Shown in pieces: positions 33,079-45,420 of a stretch of DNA of 64,000 bases. The notes beneath the pieces are model-generated. The model saw only the letters and a program-made list of their open reading frames with translations. It made no database searches and was not told the origin of the DNA. Origin of the DNA: Deinococcus apachensis DSM 19763 (GTDB taxonomy: Bacteria > Deinococcota > Deinococci > Deinococcales > Deinococcaceae); NCBI RefSeq assembly GCF_000381345.1, contig NZ_KB906403.1:10001-74000 (forward strand). Reading direction: 5' to 3'. Position 1 is the first letter of the stretch. Each line of letters begins with the position of its first letter. The translations under genes were made by a program, and so were the position numbers.

Positions 33079-34095
33079 TCACGGCACCCTCCGCTGCCAA
33101 GCCAGCGCCAGCCCGCCCCCCAGCAGCAGCAGCGCGGCGGCGAGGCCCGCGAGCGGGGCGGCGAGGCCCAGATCTCCCGGCGACCAGCGCACCGCCGTGC
33201 CCAGGTCGCGGTACAGCTCGCGCAGCCGCTCGGGCTCAGGCGGGGAGAGGAATTGTCCGCCGGTCAGGTCGGCGAGTCGGGACAACTCGCGGGTGTCGAA
33301 CGGAACGAAGACGAGCTGCCCCTGTACCTGGCTGACTGCCCCGCCCTCCTGCCCGATGGCGACCGCGTACAGCTTGACCCGCTGGTCCGAGGCGAAGCGC
33401 GCGGCGATCAGGGGATTGGCTCCCCGGTTCGAGATGCCGTCCGAGAGGAGCAGGATCGCCCCCGGCGGAAGTGTGTCCGGGTCCACCGGAGCCGCGCCTG
33501 GCGTGGCCCCCGCCTGGGGCGGCAGTTCGAGCAGCTCGCGGGGCGGCACCGCCTTCTCGCGTCCCGGCAGCGCCCGCACGCCGCTCACCATTGCCCCCGC
33601 AAAGGAGGTGGCCTGGGCGGGCTTGACCCGGTTCAGCGCGTCAAGCACCTCCTGGCGGTCGGTGGTGGGCGGCACGAGGACCGAGGCGCGGTCGGAGAAG
33701 GTCAGAAACCCGATGCGGGTGGTGGCGGGGGCCAGCCGCAGGAACTCGCGGGCCACCTCGCGGGCCGCCTCCAGCCGGGTGGGTTTCACGTCGTCAGCAA
33801 GCATGGAGCGCGAGGCGTCGAGGGCAATCATCACCGAGGCCTGGTTGGTGGGCAACCGCAGGGTGGCGACGGGTTGGGCGGCAGCGAGCAGCAGCAGGCT
33901 GAGCGCGCCGAGTTGCAGGGCCAGCGGCCACCGGGAACGCCCCCTCGCCCCGCCGCGCAGCACCGAACCCAGCAGGTGCGTGTCGGCGTATGCCGTCGCT
34001 CGCCGCTCCCGGCGCCGCGCGGCCCGCCACAACCCCCACGCCGCGAGCGGCAGCAGGAGCAGCAGCCACAGCAGGGCCGGATAGGTGAAGGTCAT
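33079..34095 (-). CDS. BatB-like von Willebrand factor A membrane protein
   Basis: A 338-residue paralogue of the downstream VWA protein with the same layout: hydrophobic N-terminus (ALLWLLLLLPLAAWGLW), second helix (LGALSLLLLAAAQPVATL), a VWA domain with MIALDASRSMLADDV as MIDAS, then GFLTFSDRASVLVPPT and ILLLSDGISNRGANPL, and a C-terminal helix. It carries an insertion of about 25 residues before the latter motif (ELPPQAGATPGAAPVD). The start ATG overlaps the DUF58 stop (ATGA). The two VWA proteins probably form a membrane pair under MoxR control. Confidence 0.88.
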   Translation of the reverse strand: MTFTYPALLWLLLLLPLAAWGLWRAARRRERRATAYADTHLLGSVLRGGARGRSRWPLALQLGALSLLLLAAAQPVATLRLPTNQASVMIALDASRSMLADDVKPTRLEAAREVAREFLRLAPATTRIGFLTFSDRASVLVPPTTDRQEVLDALNRVKPAQATSFAGAMVSGVRALPGREKAVPPRELLELPPQAGATPGAAPVDPDTLPPGAILLLSDGISNRGANPLIAARFASDQRVKLYAVAIGQEGGAVSQVQGQLVFVPFDTRELSRLADLTGGQFLSPPEPERLRELYRDLGTAVRWSPGDLGLAAPLAGLAAALLLLGGGLALAWQRRVP

Positions 34096-35046
34096 GTTCG
34101 CCTCCCCCGCCTCGCGGCCGTGAAGCGCAGCAGGGGACCGACCGGGTCACGCTCGGTCCCCAGGTCGAGCAGGTCCACCTGCACCGAGGTCAGCGCCCGC
34201 CGCAGCGCCCGGTCACGCTCCTCCACCAACCTGGCGTGGGCCGCGCGCACCCCCGGGTCGGAGGTGTCGAGCCACAGCTCGCCCCCTGTCTCCGGGTCGC
34301 GCAGCCGCAGGCCACCCACGTCGGGCAGCACCCGCTCGGCCGGGTCCGAGACGCGCACCGCGACCACGTCGTGCCGCTGCGCCAGCCGCCCCATGGCGGT
34401 CGTCCAACTCCCCGGCCCGCGTGAGGCTTCTTCCAGAAAGTCCGACACCACGAACACCAGCGACCGCCGCCGCAGGGTGCGCTCGACCGCCGTCAGGGCT
34501 TCGGCGAGGTCGGTGGCTCGGTGGTTCTCTGGTCCACCCGGCGTCTCGCGTGACAGCAGGTTGAGGACCGCCAGCGCCTGCGCCCGCCCGCCCCTCGGCG
34601 GGGTGAAGCCCGCCCGGGGACCGAAGGTGATCGCTCCGACCTTGTCCCCGTGCCGCGCGATGACGAGGGCGGCCAGCCCCGCGAACTCCTTTGCCAGGTC
34701 CCGCTTGAGGACCCGCCGGGTGCCGAAGTCCATCGAGGCCGAGGTGTCGATCACCAGCCAGGCGGTCAGCTCGCGCTCCTCGCGGTACTGGCGCACGTGT
34801 AGGCGGCCACTTCTGGCGGTCACGTTCCAGTCGATGCGCCGCACCTCGTCGCCGGGCTGGTACTCGCGGACCTCGGCCAGATCCAGGCTGGGGCCGTAGA
34901 AGAGGCCGCGGTAGTCGCCGAACAGCACCCCGTCCAACCGCCGCACCACCCCGAACTCCAGCCGCCGCAGGAGCTGGGCGGGCCGCTCGGTCGGGGGGCG
35001 GACCGGGGCGGGGGCCGGGGGCGGAACGGTGACTCTCTGCCGTCGT

Positions 35047-35060
<14 letters not shown>
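34092..35060 (-). CDS. DUF58 domain protein
   Basis: A 322-residue cytoplasmic protein with the DUF58 signature: DLAEVREYQPGDEVRRIDW followed by NVTARSGRLHVRQYREERE at about residues 65-100, then a VWA-like region (VIDTSASMDFGTRRVLKRD, LVFVVSDFLEEASRG). No membrane segment is seen, unlike the membrane-bound forms of some operons. It overlaps the end of moxR by 14 bases and the start of the batB-like gene by four. DUF58 proteins always travel with MoxR ATPases and VWA proteins and are assumed to be part of the same complex. Confidence 0.9.
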
Positions 35061-36104
<1,044 letters not shown>

Positions 36105-36105
<1 letters not shown>

Positions 36106-36551
36106 CAGACCCTCAGATCCGGCTGAGACGGGGCGGGCTGGTCCGGCTGCGGGAGGGGCTGGTTGAAGGGCTGCAGCGGGAGCAGCTCGTTGTCGCCGCC
36201 CGGCTGGCCCTGCCCGGGCTCCTGGCCGGGAAGCGGCACCCCGGGCTGGAGGCGGTACATCTGCCCGTCCTTGAACATCAGCACGTTGCACTCTCCTTGT
36301 CCCGGCGCCTGACCGGGTTGCTGGGGACCAGGGCTCTGGCCCTGCTCGGTTCCGTTGTTGGGGCCGGGGACGAGCGGGATCAGCTCGCGTGGGTCGTCCG
36401 GTGCCTGACCCTGGACCGACTGAACCGGAATGGGGCGCAGCAGCGCCGCGGGGGTGGGGGCACTCCCGGTGGGAGCAGGCGCGCTCTGGCGGCCCGCCAC
36501 GAAGCCCACCGCGAGCCCGCCGAACGCCAGCAGGGCGAGCAGGGGGTTCAT
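36105..36551 (-). CDS. Pro/Gln/Gly-rich exported or membrane-tethered protein
   Basis: A 148-residue protein with an N-terminal helix (LLALLAFGGLAVGFVAG) followed by an extended Pro/Gln/Gly-rich tail (QGQSPGPQQPGQAPGQG) holding one short ordered-looking segment CNVLMFKDGQMYRLQPG and a single cysteine. No family is recognised. Its stop overlaps the moxR start by one base, and its start overlaps a 19-codon ORF by four bases. It therefore belongs to the MoxR-DUF58-VWA operon and could be a substrate or scaffold of that system; this is inference from context. Confidence 0.65.
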
Positions 36552-36607
36552 GTGGGCACCCGGGGAAGAGAGAAAAGCGCTCGGAACCGACGTTCTGAAG
36601 CGGTCAC
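36548..36607 (-). CDS. Candidate 19-residue peptide leading the MoxR operon
   Basis: AGGAGG lies five bases before a GTG at 36607 that opens a 19-codon ORF (MTASERRFRALFSLPRVPT). Its TGA overlaps the ATG of the next gene as ATGA, the same coupling used by other genes in this operon. The peptide is basic and not hydrophobic. A strong ribosome site and exact overlap argue for translation, perhaps to couple ribosomes into the next gene. It might instead be a regulatory leader peptide. Confidence 0.45.
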   Translation of the reverse strand: MTASERRFRALFSLPRVPT

Positions 36608-36737
36608 GCCAACCTCCTGAGGGGTGGGGAAAAGGGCGTACCCCACTCTAGGCTTTTCTTCTGGGAAGACCTTGAGCTGGCGCACAGATTGGGGAGCGCA
36701 CGAGCGGCGGGGCAAGGGGGGCCGGGCGCAAAGACGA

Positions 36738-36759
36738 ACACCCGGCCTGAACCGGGTGT
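36738..36759 (-). terminator. Terminator of the tRNA-Ala transcript
   Basis: ACACCCGG (36738-36745) pairs with CCGGGTGT (36752-36759) over a six-base loop. Reading the minus strand it lies 16 bases past the tRNA CCA end and is followed by TCGTCTTT. Confidence 0.7.
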
Positions 36760-36774
36760 CATTCTCGTCTTGGT

Positions 36775-36849
<75 letters not shown>

Positions 36850-36861
36850 TCAGCGGCGCTC

Positions 36862-36890
36862 AGGCTAGCAGGTGCGGCCCGGGGAGGCAA
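36862..36890 (-). promoter_or_regulatory. Promoter of tRNA-Ala
   Basis: TTGCCT (36885-36890) and TAGCCT (36862-36867) on the minus strand are separated by exactly 17 bases. The -10 ends 12 bases before the mature tRNA 5' end, leaving a short leader for RNase P. Confidence 0.65.
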
Positions 36891-36934
36891 GGCTTAGGCC
36901 AACACGCGGGCCGCGCTTGCCGGGCCTGCCCCGC

Positions 36935-36940
36935 TAGCAT
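36935..36940 (+). promoter_or_regulatory. -10 box for the tRNA nucleotidyltransferase gene (leaderless type)
   Basis: TAGCAT ends seven bases before the ATG at 36948. An ATG at 36939 overlaps this box and so is unlikely to be the start. TTGCCG lies 12 bases upstream, too close to be a normal -35. Confidence 0.55.
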
Positions 36941-36947
36941 GTCCCCC

Positions 36948-38270
36948 ATGTTCCGCCGCCGCCCTCCCCTGCCCGCCTTTCCGCCTGGTGCCCTGCTCGT
37001 CGGCGGCGCGGCCCGCGACTGGCTGCGGGGAATTCAGCCCAAAGACTTCGACTGGGCGGTGCCTGACCCGGAGGCGGCGGCGCGCCAGGTGGCCGCGCGG
37101 GAGGGGGGAAGCGCGTTCCCCCTCGACGAGGACCGCGGCTACTGGAGGGTTCATCTGCCGGAGGGGGTGCAGCACGATTTCGTGCCCCTGCCGGACGACG
37201 TGACGGCCGACCTCCTGCGGCGCGACTTCACGGTGAACGCCCTGGCGCTGACGGCGAACCGTCAGGTTCTCGACCCCACGGGCGGACGCGCAGACCTGCG
37301 CTCCCGGCGGCTGCGGATGGTCTCGGAGGCGAACCTGCGGGACGACCCCCTGCGGGCGTGGCGGGCCGCCCGTTTCGAGGTCACGCTAGGCTTTCGGCTG
37401 GAAGCGGCGACGGAGGCGGCGGTGCGGCGGGTCGCGGCCGACCTGGCGGCAGGCACCCTCCCCATGCCCGCGCCCGAGCGGGTACGTGACGAGCTGCACG
37501 CGCTGCTGGGTCATCAGGACGCGGCCCGGGGCATCTGGCGGCTGGAGGAGCTGGGCCTGCTCGCCCTCACCCTCCCCGAGTTGCGGGAGGGCATCGGGAT
37601 CGTTCAGGGCGGCTTTCACCACCTCGACGTGTTCGGGCACGGGGTGGAGGCGCTGCACCAGCTCCTGGCCCGCTTTCCTCACGCCGACCTGCCGCTGCGC
37701 TGGGCCACCCTGCTGCACGACGTGGGCAAGCCGCGCGCCCAGGGCGTGAACCCGAAGTCGGGGCGCATCACCTTCTACGAACACGACAGGATCGGCGCCG
37801 CGCTGACGAAGGGCATCCTGACGCGCCTGCGCCTTCCCTCGTCGGAGGTGGAGCGGGCCGCCGCGCTCGTCCGCGCCCATATGGTGCCCCTCCCGGCGGG
37901 GGAGCGGGAGGCCCGGCGCTTCGTCCACCGCCGCCGCGAGCTGCTGCCCGATCTGCTGCGCCTGATGCTCGCCGACCGCGAGGCCGCGCGGGGGCCGCAG
38001 AGCCACCCCGCCATCCGGCACGCCTACGCTGCGGCGATGGACTGGGTGCTGGCCGCGCTAGAGGAACAGCCCGCCGCCCCCCGCCCCCTGCTCACGGGTG
38101 AGGACGTGATGGCGCTGCTGGGCATTCCCCCCGGTCCCGCCGTAGGGGAGGCGCTGCGGGCCGTGGCGGAGGCGCAAGCACTCGGCGAGGTGCGGACGGC
38201 GGAGGAGGCCCAGGCCCTGTTGCTCGGGCGGGGGGACACGGCTTCTTCCAGCAGGACACCGCCCTTTTGA
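36948..38270 (+). CDS. tRNA nucleotidyltransferase (CCA-adding family, with HD domain)
   Basis: A 440-residue class II tRNA nucleotidyltransferase that adds C and/or A to the 3' end of tRNA. The nucleotidyltransferase head has [13 protein letters not shown] and DFDWAV (metal aspartates), then [24 protein letters not shown] and further neck motifs. A C-terminal HD domain ([11 protein letters not shown]) follows. The stretch between the catalytic aspartates and RRDFT is short and lacks the RTE-containing flexible loop of full CCA-adding enzymes; loss of that loop is described for CC-adding enzymes. Deinococcus is known to use separate CC- and A-adding enzymes, so this is likely the CC-adding partner. 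The ATG at 36948 is chosen from the leaderless -10 box; 36939 is possible. Confidence 0.88.
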   Translation: MFRRRPPLPAFPPGALLVGGAARDWLRGIQPKDFDWAVPDPEAAARQVAAREGGSAFPLDEDRGYWRVHLPEGVQHDFVPLPDDVTADLLRRDFTVNALALTANRQVLDPTGGRADLRSRRLRMVSEANLRDDPLRAWRAARFEVTLGFRLEAATEAAVRRVAADLAAGTLPMPAPERVRDELHALLGHQDAARGIWRLEELGLLALTLPELREGIGIVQGGFHHLDVFGHGVEALHQLLARFPHADLPLRWATLLHDVGKPRAQGVNPKSGRITFYEHDRIGAALTKGILTRLRLPSSEVERAAALVRAHMVPLPAGEREARRFVHRRRELLPDLLRLMLADREAARGPQSHPAIRHAYAAAMDWVLAALEEQPAAPRPLLTGEDVMALLGIPPGPAVGEALRAVAEAQALGEVRTAEEAQALLLGRGDTASSSRTPPF

Positions 38271-38293
38271 TTTTCTTGTAGCGGTCGCCCGGC

Positions 38294-38299
38294 TATCCT
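38294..38299 (+). promoter_or_regulatory. -10 box for the alpha-amylase gene (leaderless type)
   Basis: TATCCT ends eight bases before the ATG at 38308 with no Shine-Dalgarno sequence. A good -35 was not found. Confidence 0.5.
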
Positions 38300-38307
38300 G
38301 GCCGTCC

Positions 38308-39759
<1,452 letters not shown>

Positions 39760-39772
39760 GCGTGGCAAAGAG

Positions 39773-39808
39773 GAGGGGCGGGGAGACCTTGGCATCTCCC
39801 CGCCCCTC
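39773..39808. terminator. Bidirectional hairpin between amylase and ABC operon
   Basis: A perfect 14-bp stem, GAGGGGCGGGGAGA (39773-39786) with its complement at 39795-39808, across an eight-base loop separates two convergent genes. There is no T-run on either side. Confidence 0.65.
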
Positions 39809-39825
39809 GCGCCTGCAAAAGGCAC

Positions 39826-40689
39826 CTACCCCTTCACCCCGCCGCTCGTCACACCCTGGATGTAGTAGCGCATCAGGAAGGCGAAAAGCACCAGCAGCGG
39901 CACCGCCGAGAGCACGTAGGAGGCCATCAGGGCGCCGTAGTTCGGCGTCACCGCGGTCGCCGCGCCGCCCCCCTGGAAGTTCACCAGAGCGACGGGCAGG
40001 GTGCGGTGCGCCTCGTCCAGCACCAGCGAGGGCAGCAGGTACTCGTTCCACACCGGCACGAGGCGGATGATCGCCACCGAGATCAGCACGGGCAGGCTGA
40101 CCGGCAGCACGATGCGGCGCAGCAGGGCGAGGTGCCCCGCGCCGTCCAGCCGCGCGGCTTCCAGCATGTCGCGCGGGATCGCCTCGAAGGCTGCGCGCAG
40201 CACCAGGATGGCGAACGGCTGGCCGACCGCGACGGTGGGCAGGATGATCGCCAGGTAGTTGCTGGGCAGCGTCAGGTTGCGAATCTGCACGTACAGCGGG
40301 ATCAGGGTCAGGAAGTCCGGCACGAGCAGCAGGGCGAAGGTGACGGCGAACAGCAGGTGCCGCCCCGGAAAGTCCATCAGCGCGAAGGCGTAGGCGCTCA
40401 GGGAGGCCAGGAGCAACGTCGCCAGCACGCTCGTGACGGTAATGACTACTGAGTTGACGAGGGGACCCTGAATCTGCGCCCAGGCCAGCGCGTAGTTCTC
40501 GGGGTGCAGCCGCGTGGGGACATTCAGCAGGCTCTCGGCGTACTGCACCCGGTCCTTGAAGGAATTGACGGTGGTGAAATACAGCGGGAAGAGGGCCAGC
40601 AGCCCCAGCAGAACGAGGACAGCCTGCCGCACGACCTCGCCTGGAGTGAAGCCCGCGCGCCCCACGCCGCCTCTCACGGTCCCCCTCAC
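39826..40689 (-). CDS. Sugar ABC transporter permease (MalG-like)
   Basis: A 287-residue inner-membrane permease with about six helices. It starts VRQAVLVLLGLLALFPLYFTTVNSFKD, typical of MalG/LacG. The cytoplasmic EAA loop that docks the ATPase is visible as MLEAARLDGAGHLALLRRIVLP. The end ALMASYVLSAVPLLVLFAFL also fits. Its start overlaps the MalF-like stop by four bases. The import ATPase is not adjacent and is presumably a shared MsmX/MalK-type protein encoded elsewhere. Substrate is inferred from the convergent amylase. Confidence 0.92.
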   Translation of the reverse strand: MRGTVRGGVGRAGFTPGEVVRQAVLVLLGLLALFPLYFTTVNSFKDRVQYAESLLNVPTRLHPENYALAWAQIQGPLVNSVVITVTSVLATLLLASLSAYAFALMDFPGRHLLFAVTFALLLVPDFLTLIPLYVQIRNLTLPSNYLAIILPTVAVGQPFAILVLRAAFEAIPRDMLEAARLDGAGHLALLRRIVLPVSLPVLISVAIIRLVPVWNEYLLPSLVLDEAHRTLPVALVNFQGGGAATAVTPNYGALMASYVLSAVPLLVLFAFLMRYYIQGVTSGGVKG

Positions 40690-41609
40690 CGGTTCCCCCG
40701 GCTGATCAGGCGCGAGAGCAGGGTCAGGACCACGACGAGGATCATCAGCAGGAAGGCAATTGCCATGGCGTAGCCGTACTCGCCGTCACGGGTCGCCGTC
40801 TGGTACATCAGCAGCGCGGGCACCGTCGTCGCGTAGCCCGGCCCGCCCGAGGTCAGTACGAGGGGGCTGATGTAATACTGGACGTTCCCGATGATCGCCA
40901 GCATGGCGATGAGGCCCAGTTGCGGGCGCAGCAGCGGCAGGTCGATTCGCAGCACCCGCCGCAGCCCCGTCGCCCCGTCAATCTTGGCCGCGTCGAACAC
41001 GTCCTCGGGGATGGCCTGGAGCCCGGCGTACAGCAGCAGGAAGTTGAAGGCATCAATATACGGGAAGCCCAGGAAGATCAGGCCGTACAGCGCCGTGTGC
41101 GGATCGCTCAGCCACTCGTGCCGCAGCCCGCCCAGCCCCACCGCGCCGAGAAGCTGATTGAGCAGCCCGTCACTCCGGTAGAAGTCGCCCCACACGAGCA
41201 GCAGCACCAGGGACGGAATCACGATGGGAATGACGAAGAGGGTGCGGTAGGCGTACTGCCGCCGCTGCCCTCGCAGGTGAAAGACCAGTTCGGCGACGAT
41301 CAGCGGCATCACGAGGGCGAGCAGGGTGCCCAGCACCACCCAGATGCCCATGTTGGTCGTCGCCTGCCCCATCACGGGGTCGGCCACCGCCCGCTGGAAG
41401 TTCTCCAGCCCGGTAAAGGTAGGGGGGTTCAGCCCGTCCCAGTCGGTAAAGGCGCGGGTCACGGCGATATAGGCCGGGTAGTAGGCGAAATACCCCACCA
41501 GCAGCAGGGTCGGCAGCAGGAAGAGGTAGGCGGGCCAGTTCCGCCGCAGGCGGGTCAGGACGCTGCGGGGGGAGGCGGAACCGGAACGGAAGCCGGGCAG
41601 GGCGGTCAT
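40686..41609 (-). CDS. Sugar ABC transporter permease (MalF-like)
   Basis: A 307-residue permease with about six helices, starting LRRNWPAYLFLLPTLLLVGYF and followed by FTDWDGLNPPTFTGLENF, a conserved segment of this family. The EAA loop is VFDAAKIDGATGLRRVLRI with DLPLLRPQL after it. It overlaps the MalG-like gene by ATGA. GAGGAGCGCCTC precedes the ATG. It forms a heterodimer with the next permease in the importer. Confident family, substrate not fixed. Confidence 0.92.
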   Translation of the reverse strand: MTALPGFRSGSASPRSVLTRLRRNWPAYLFLLPTLLLVGYFAYYPAYIAVTRAFTDWDGLNPPTFTGLENFQRAVADPVMGQATTNMGIWVVLGTLLALVMPLIVAELVFHLRGQRRQYAYRTLFVIPIVIPSLVLLLVWGDFYRSDGLLNQLLGAVGLGGLRHEWLSDPHTALYGLIFLGFPYIDAFNFLLLYAGLQAIPEDVFDAAKIDGATGLRRVLRIDLPLLRPQLGLIAMLAIIGNVQYYISPLVLTSGGPGYATTVPALLMYQTATRDGEYGYAMAIAFLLMILVVVLTLLSRLISRGNR

Positions 41610-41761
41610 GAGGCGCTCCTCGGGAAGAAAAGGAGGCAGGCCGGAGGAACGCGCGGGGGCAGCGTCTTCCGGCCTGCGGGTCAGGCGGCCCGGCCTATGG
41701 GCCAGGTGTGGCTCAGGGTGGTGAGCAGGAAGGCGAAGTCACACACGGGGCGCCCTCCGGC

Positions 41762-43210
41762 TCACTTGTACTTCGACAGGTCGATCTTGTTCTTGCGGGC
41801 GTAGTCCTGCGCGGCGCGGTCCAGCACCGTCTGCGCCTGCTGTTTGGCCTGGTCGAGCGTGATGTTCCCGCTGAGGTACAGCCCGAAGATGCGCTGCATG
41901 TCCACCCAGCCCAGATTCGCCGTGGCGGTGGCCGCCCCGATGGACCGCTCGGGCAGCTTGAGTTGCGCGGTGATCGCCCCCGCGTCGAAGTTGCTCAGGG
42001 CGAGCTTCACGGTTGTGCCGGGCCAGGTCGGCGCGTAGGTGCCCTGCTCGGCGGTCAGGCGCTGGAGGTTTCTGGGCGTCCCGAAGTAGCGCATCCAGTC
42101 AATGACCGCCTCGGTCTTGCCCTTCTCGCGCATCGTCTTGTTCGACTGCGGCGTGCTCATGGCGTACTGGAAGCCGCCCGTGCCCGCGTAGGCGTTGGCG
42201 GTGTTCGCGCCGGTCGCGTACTTGCTCTCGTTCTTGCTGAGTTTGGGGAAGTTGAAGGCCCCGACCGGGAACCTCACCCCGGCGTCCAGCATCTCGCGGA
42301 CCTTATAGCTGCCCTCGTAGAGCATGGCTTCCTTCTGGCCCACAAAGTCCTGGAAGGCGTCGTAGTTCTTGCCAGGGTCGGCGGCGAGGTAGTCCTTGGG
42401 CCAGGTGTCGGTGAACTGCTTCATCACCGGCCACCACGACATGAAGCGGTCGTCCTTCGGCGTCAGGATGCCCTTGGAAATCGCCACCGCCTCGTCGAGC
42501 GGCGACTGGCCGGGCAGCCCGTCGTAGCCCGCCAGCTTCGCGTAATCCTTGGAGTACAGGTCCGAGAGGAAGTGGCGGCTCCACCACGGGTAGGCCGGGA
42601 CCGCGTGCATGGGGTAGATGCCCGCCGCGCTCAGCTTCTTGGACGCGGCGATCAGTTCGGGCCAGGTCGTCGGCACCTTGGTGATCCCGGCCTTTTTGAA
42701 GAGGTCCTTGTTGTAGAAGATGGTGTAAGCGACCTTGTCGCCGCTCAGGGTGTAGATCTGCCCCCCCGGCGTGCGGCTCTCGGCGAGCTGGGCCTTGTCC
42801 ATCACGTCCTGCCAGGCCTTGTTGCCGGGGATGTAGGGGTTGGGCTGCTTGAAGTACGGGGCGAGGTCGTTCGCCACCCCTTTAGGCAGGGTGGAGTTCA
42901 AGCTGTACGACTGCGCCCAGTAGATGTCGAAGAGTTCGCCCGCCGCCGCCTTGACCCGGATCATGGTGTTCGTATCGGGGATGGGCTCCTCGTAGAACTT
43001 GATCTTGATGCCGGGGTACTTCTTCTCGTACTCGCTGGCGATCTGCTGAAAGACCTTGAGCTGATTCTTGACGCCGGGAAAATTGGGCGTGTAGTCGGCG
43101 GCGACCATGTAGATCGTGCCGCGCCAGGAGCCGGGCGCGGCACTCGCCGTCGAGATCAGGGCGCTTGAACTCAGAAGCAGGGCGGTCGTCAGGGCAGTGC
43201 GGCGTTTCAT
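41762..43210 (-). CDS. Sugar ABC transporter substrate-binding protein
   Basis: A 482-residue extracellular solute-binding protein (family 1, maltose-type). The signal peptide is MKRRTALTTALLLSSSALISTASA. Family segments are FPGVKNQLKVFQQIASEYEKKYPGIKI, ELFDIYWAQSYSL, YNKDLFKKAGITKVPTTWPEL and MLYEGSYKVREML. GAGGAGG lies eight bases before the ATG. The downstream permeases complete the importer apart from the ATPase; a gap of about 150 bases separates it from the MalF-like gene. Binding of maltodextrins is inferred from the neighbouring GH13 enzyme. The upstream interval 43211-43514 holds no supported gene, only a nine-C run at 43256. Confidence 0.92.
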   Translation of the reverse strand: MKRRTALTTALLLSSSALISTASAAPGSWRGTIYMVAADYTPNFPGVKNQLKVFQQIASEYEKKYPGIKIKFYEEPIPDTNTMIRVKAAAGELFDIYWAQSYSLNSTLPKGVANDLAPYFKQPNPYIPGNKAWQDVMDKAQLAESRTPGGQIYTLSGDKVAYTIFYNKDLFKKAGITKVPTTWPELIAASKKLSAAGIYPMHAVPAYPWWSRHFLSDLYSKDYAKLAGYDGLPGQSPLDEAVAISKGILTPKDDRFMSWWPVMKQFTDTWPKDYLAADPGKNYDAFQDFVGQKEAMLYEGSYKVREMLDAGVRFPVGAFNFPKLSKNESKYATGANTANAYAGTGGFQYAMSTPQSNKTMREKGKTEAVIDWMRYFGTPRNLQRLTAEQGTYAPTWPGTTVKLALSNFDAGAITAQLKLPERSIGAATATANLGWVDMQRIFGLYLSGNITLDQAKQQAQTVLDRAAQDYARKNKIDLSKYK

Positions 43211-43514
43211 AGGTCCTCCTCAGTCACATGCGGATGGCGGCAGCATAAAAAGGCTCCCCCCCCCGGAATGCTGGATTTCCTACGAGTTCCAGGGAAGGGT
43301 AAGGTCATCATCTTGGTCCCCGCCCCGGTGGTTCGGCCGCAGGACAAGGCCGCCCGTGCCCCGCCGCCCGCCGTTTCAGATCGGTGACCCCTACGCGCCC
43401 TGCACAGGGCCGCGCACCAGGCCGTCAGTGCCCGGAGTTCCGCCCAGTCCCGAACGGCTTCCAACCCCACCCCTGGAAGCGAGCCTGCTCCGGCCGCCCC
43501 TCAGCCGGGTCGCG

Positions 43515-44606
<1,092 letters not shown>

Positions 44607-44764
44607 AAAGGCAGGAGACCACGGGGCGGTGAGAGGGCGCGGGGAGACCGATGAAGCGCGAGCGGCCCCGCCGATCTACAAGCTCAACTCACCGTCAGCT
44701 AGGGTTCAGCCTCCCCCGGAGCGACTGGGATCAAGGGTCGCATGGTCGCTGCGGCCGAACGCCC

Positions 44765-45325
44765 TCAGGGTTGGACTTCCACGGTTACCGGCTGCTCATG
44801 GCCGTAATTGAAGTAGGCCCTCAACACGCTGTCCCCCGTATTCCGCACCCAGTGCGGCCACCCCGCCGGGAAATACACGCAGTCGCCCGCGCCCAGCTCG
44901 ACCTCGAGCCATTCCCGCTCTGGAGTCTGCAGGCCTGCACGGGCGGTCCCCTCCAGCACAACGGCCAATTCCGAGGTATTGGTATGCAGGTGGGTCGCGC
45001 GCCAACTGCCGACGGGAATCTCCACCTGCGCGATGGAAATGCCCCGCAGCACCGGCCACACCTTCTGATTCCCCTTACGAGCCGTGACCTCGGCCGGAAT
45101 GACGGCAGACGGCAGTTCCGGCAGGCGCCGCACGTAATCCGCGGGCAATGAACTGCGGGGGGCGGGTGTGGCGGGTGCCGGGACCCCGGGGGCGTTCTGA
45201 GCAAGGGCACTCCCGCGCAGCAGGGGAAGGCTGGCGGCACCGAGGGTGGCCGCGGCACGGATGACCTCACGGCGGGAGAGGGGGCGGTCGAAGAAGCGTT
45301 TCCAGAACCGGGGTTGGGCAGTCAT
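44765..45325 (-). CDS. Tat-exported cupin protein
   Basis: A 186-residue protein with a twin-arginine signal (RPLSRREVIRAAATLGAAS, then LLRGSALAQ). The single cupin barrel follows, with metal-type motifs WRATHLHTNTSELAVVLEGTAR and GAGDCVYFPAGWPHWVRNTGD (G-x5-H-x-H ... and PAGWPH). It resembles one half of oxalate decarboxylase-like cupins. Export by Tat implies folding with a bound metal in the cytoplasm. GGAG lies seven bases before the ATG. It is in line with the upstream-oriented sugar dehydrogenase gene and may share its promoter. Substrate is unknown. Confidence 0.84.
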   Translation of the reverse strand: MTAQPRFWKRFFDRPLSRREVIRAAATLGAASLPLLRGSALAQNAPGVPAPATPAPRSSLPADYVRRLPELPSAVIPAEVTARKGNQKVWPVLRGISIAQVEIPVGSWRATHLHTNTSELAVVLEGTARAGLQTPEREWLEVELGAGDCVYFPAGWPHWVRNTGDSVLRAYFNYGHEQPVTVEVQP

Positions 45326-45420
45326 ACAATTACTCCGGCGCGCACCCTAGAGTTCCTGGGAGGTTGCCGCTAGGGCACGCCTCACATCCGGACTTGCCGG
45401 AGGCTGCCGAACCTTCTGGC

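Noticed and set aside
32380..34899. An 839-codon plus-strand frame over the VWA genes
   Set aside because: It is antisense to three genes with MIDAS and DUF58 motifs; the long Ser/Arg-rich product is a GC artefact.
43211..43514. A gene in the 304-base gap upstream of the sugar-binding protein
   Set aside because: The only frame (minus, 43207-43470) overlaps the binding-protein start and has no motif or ribosome site; nothing else was found.
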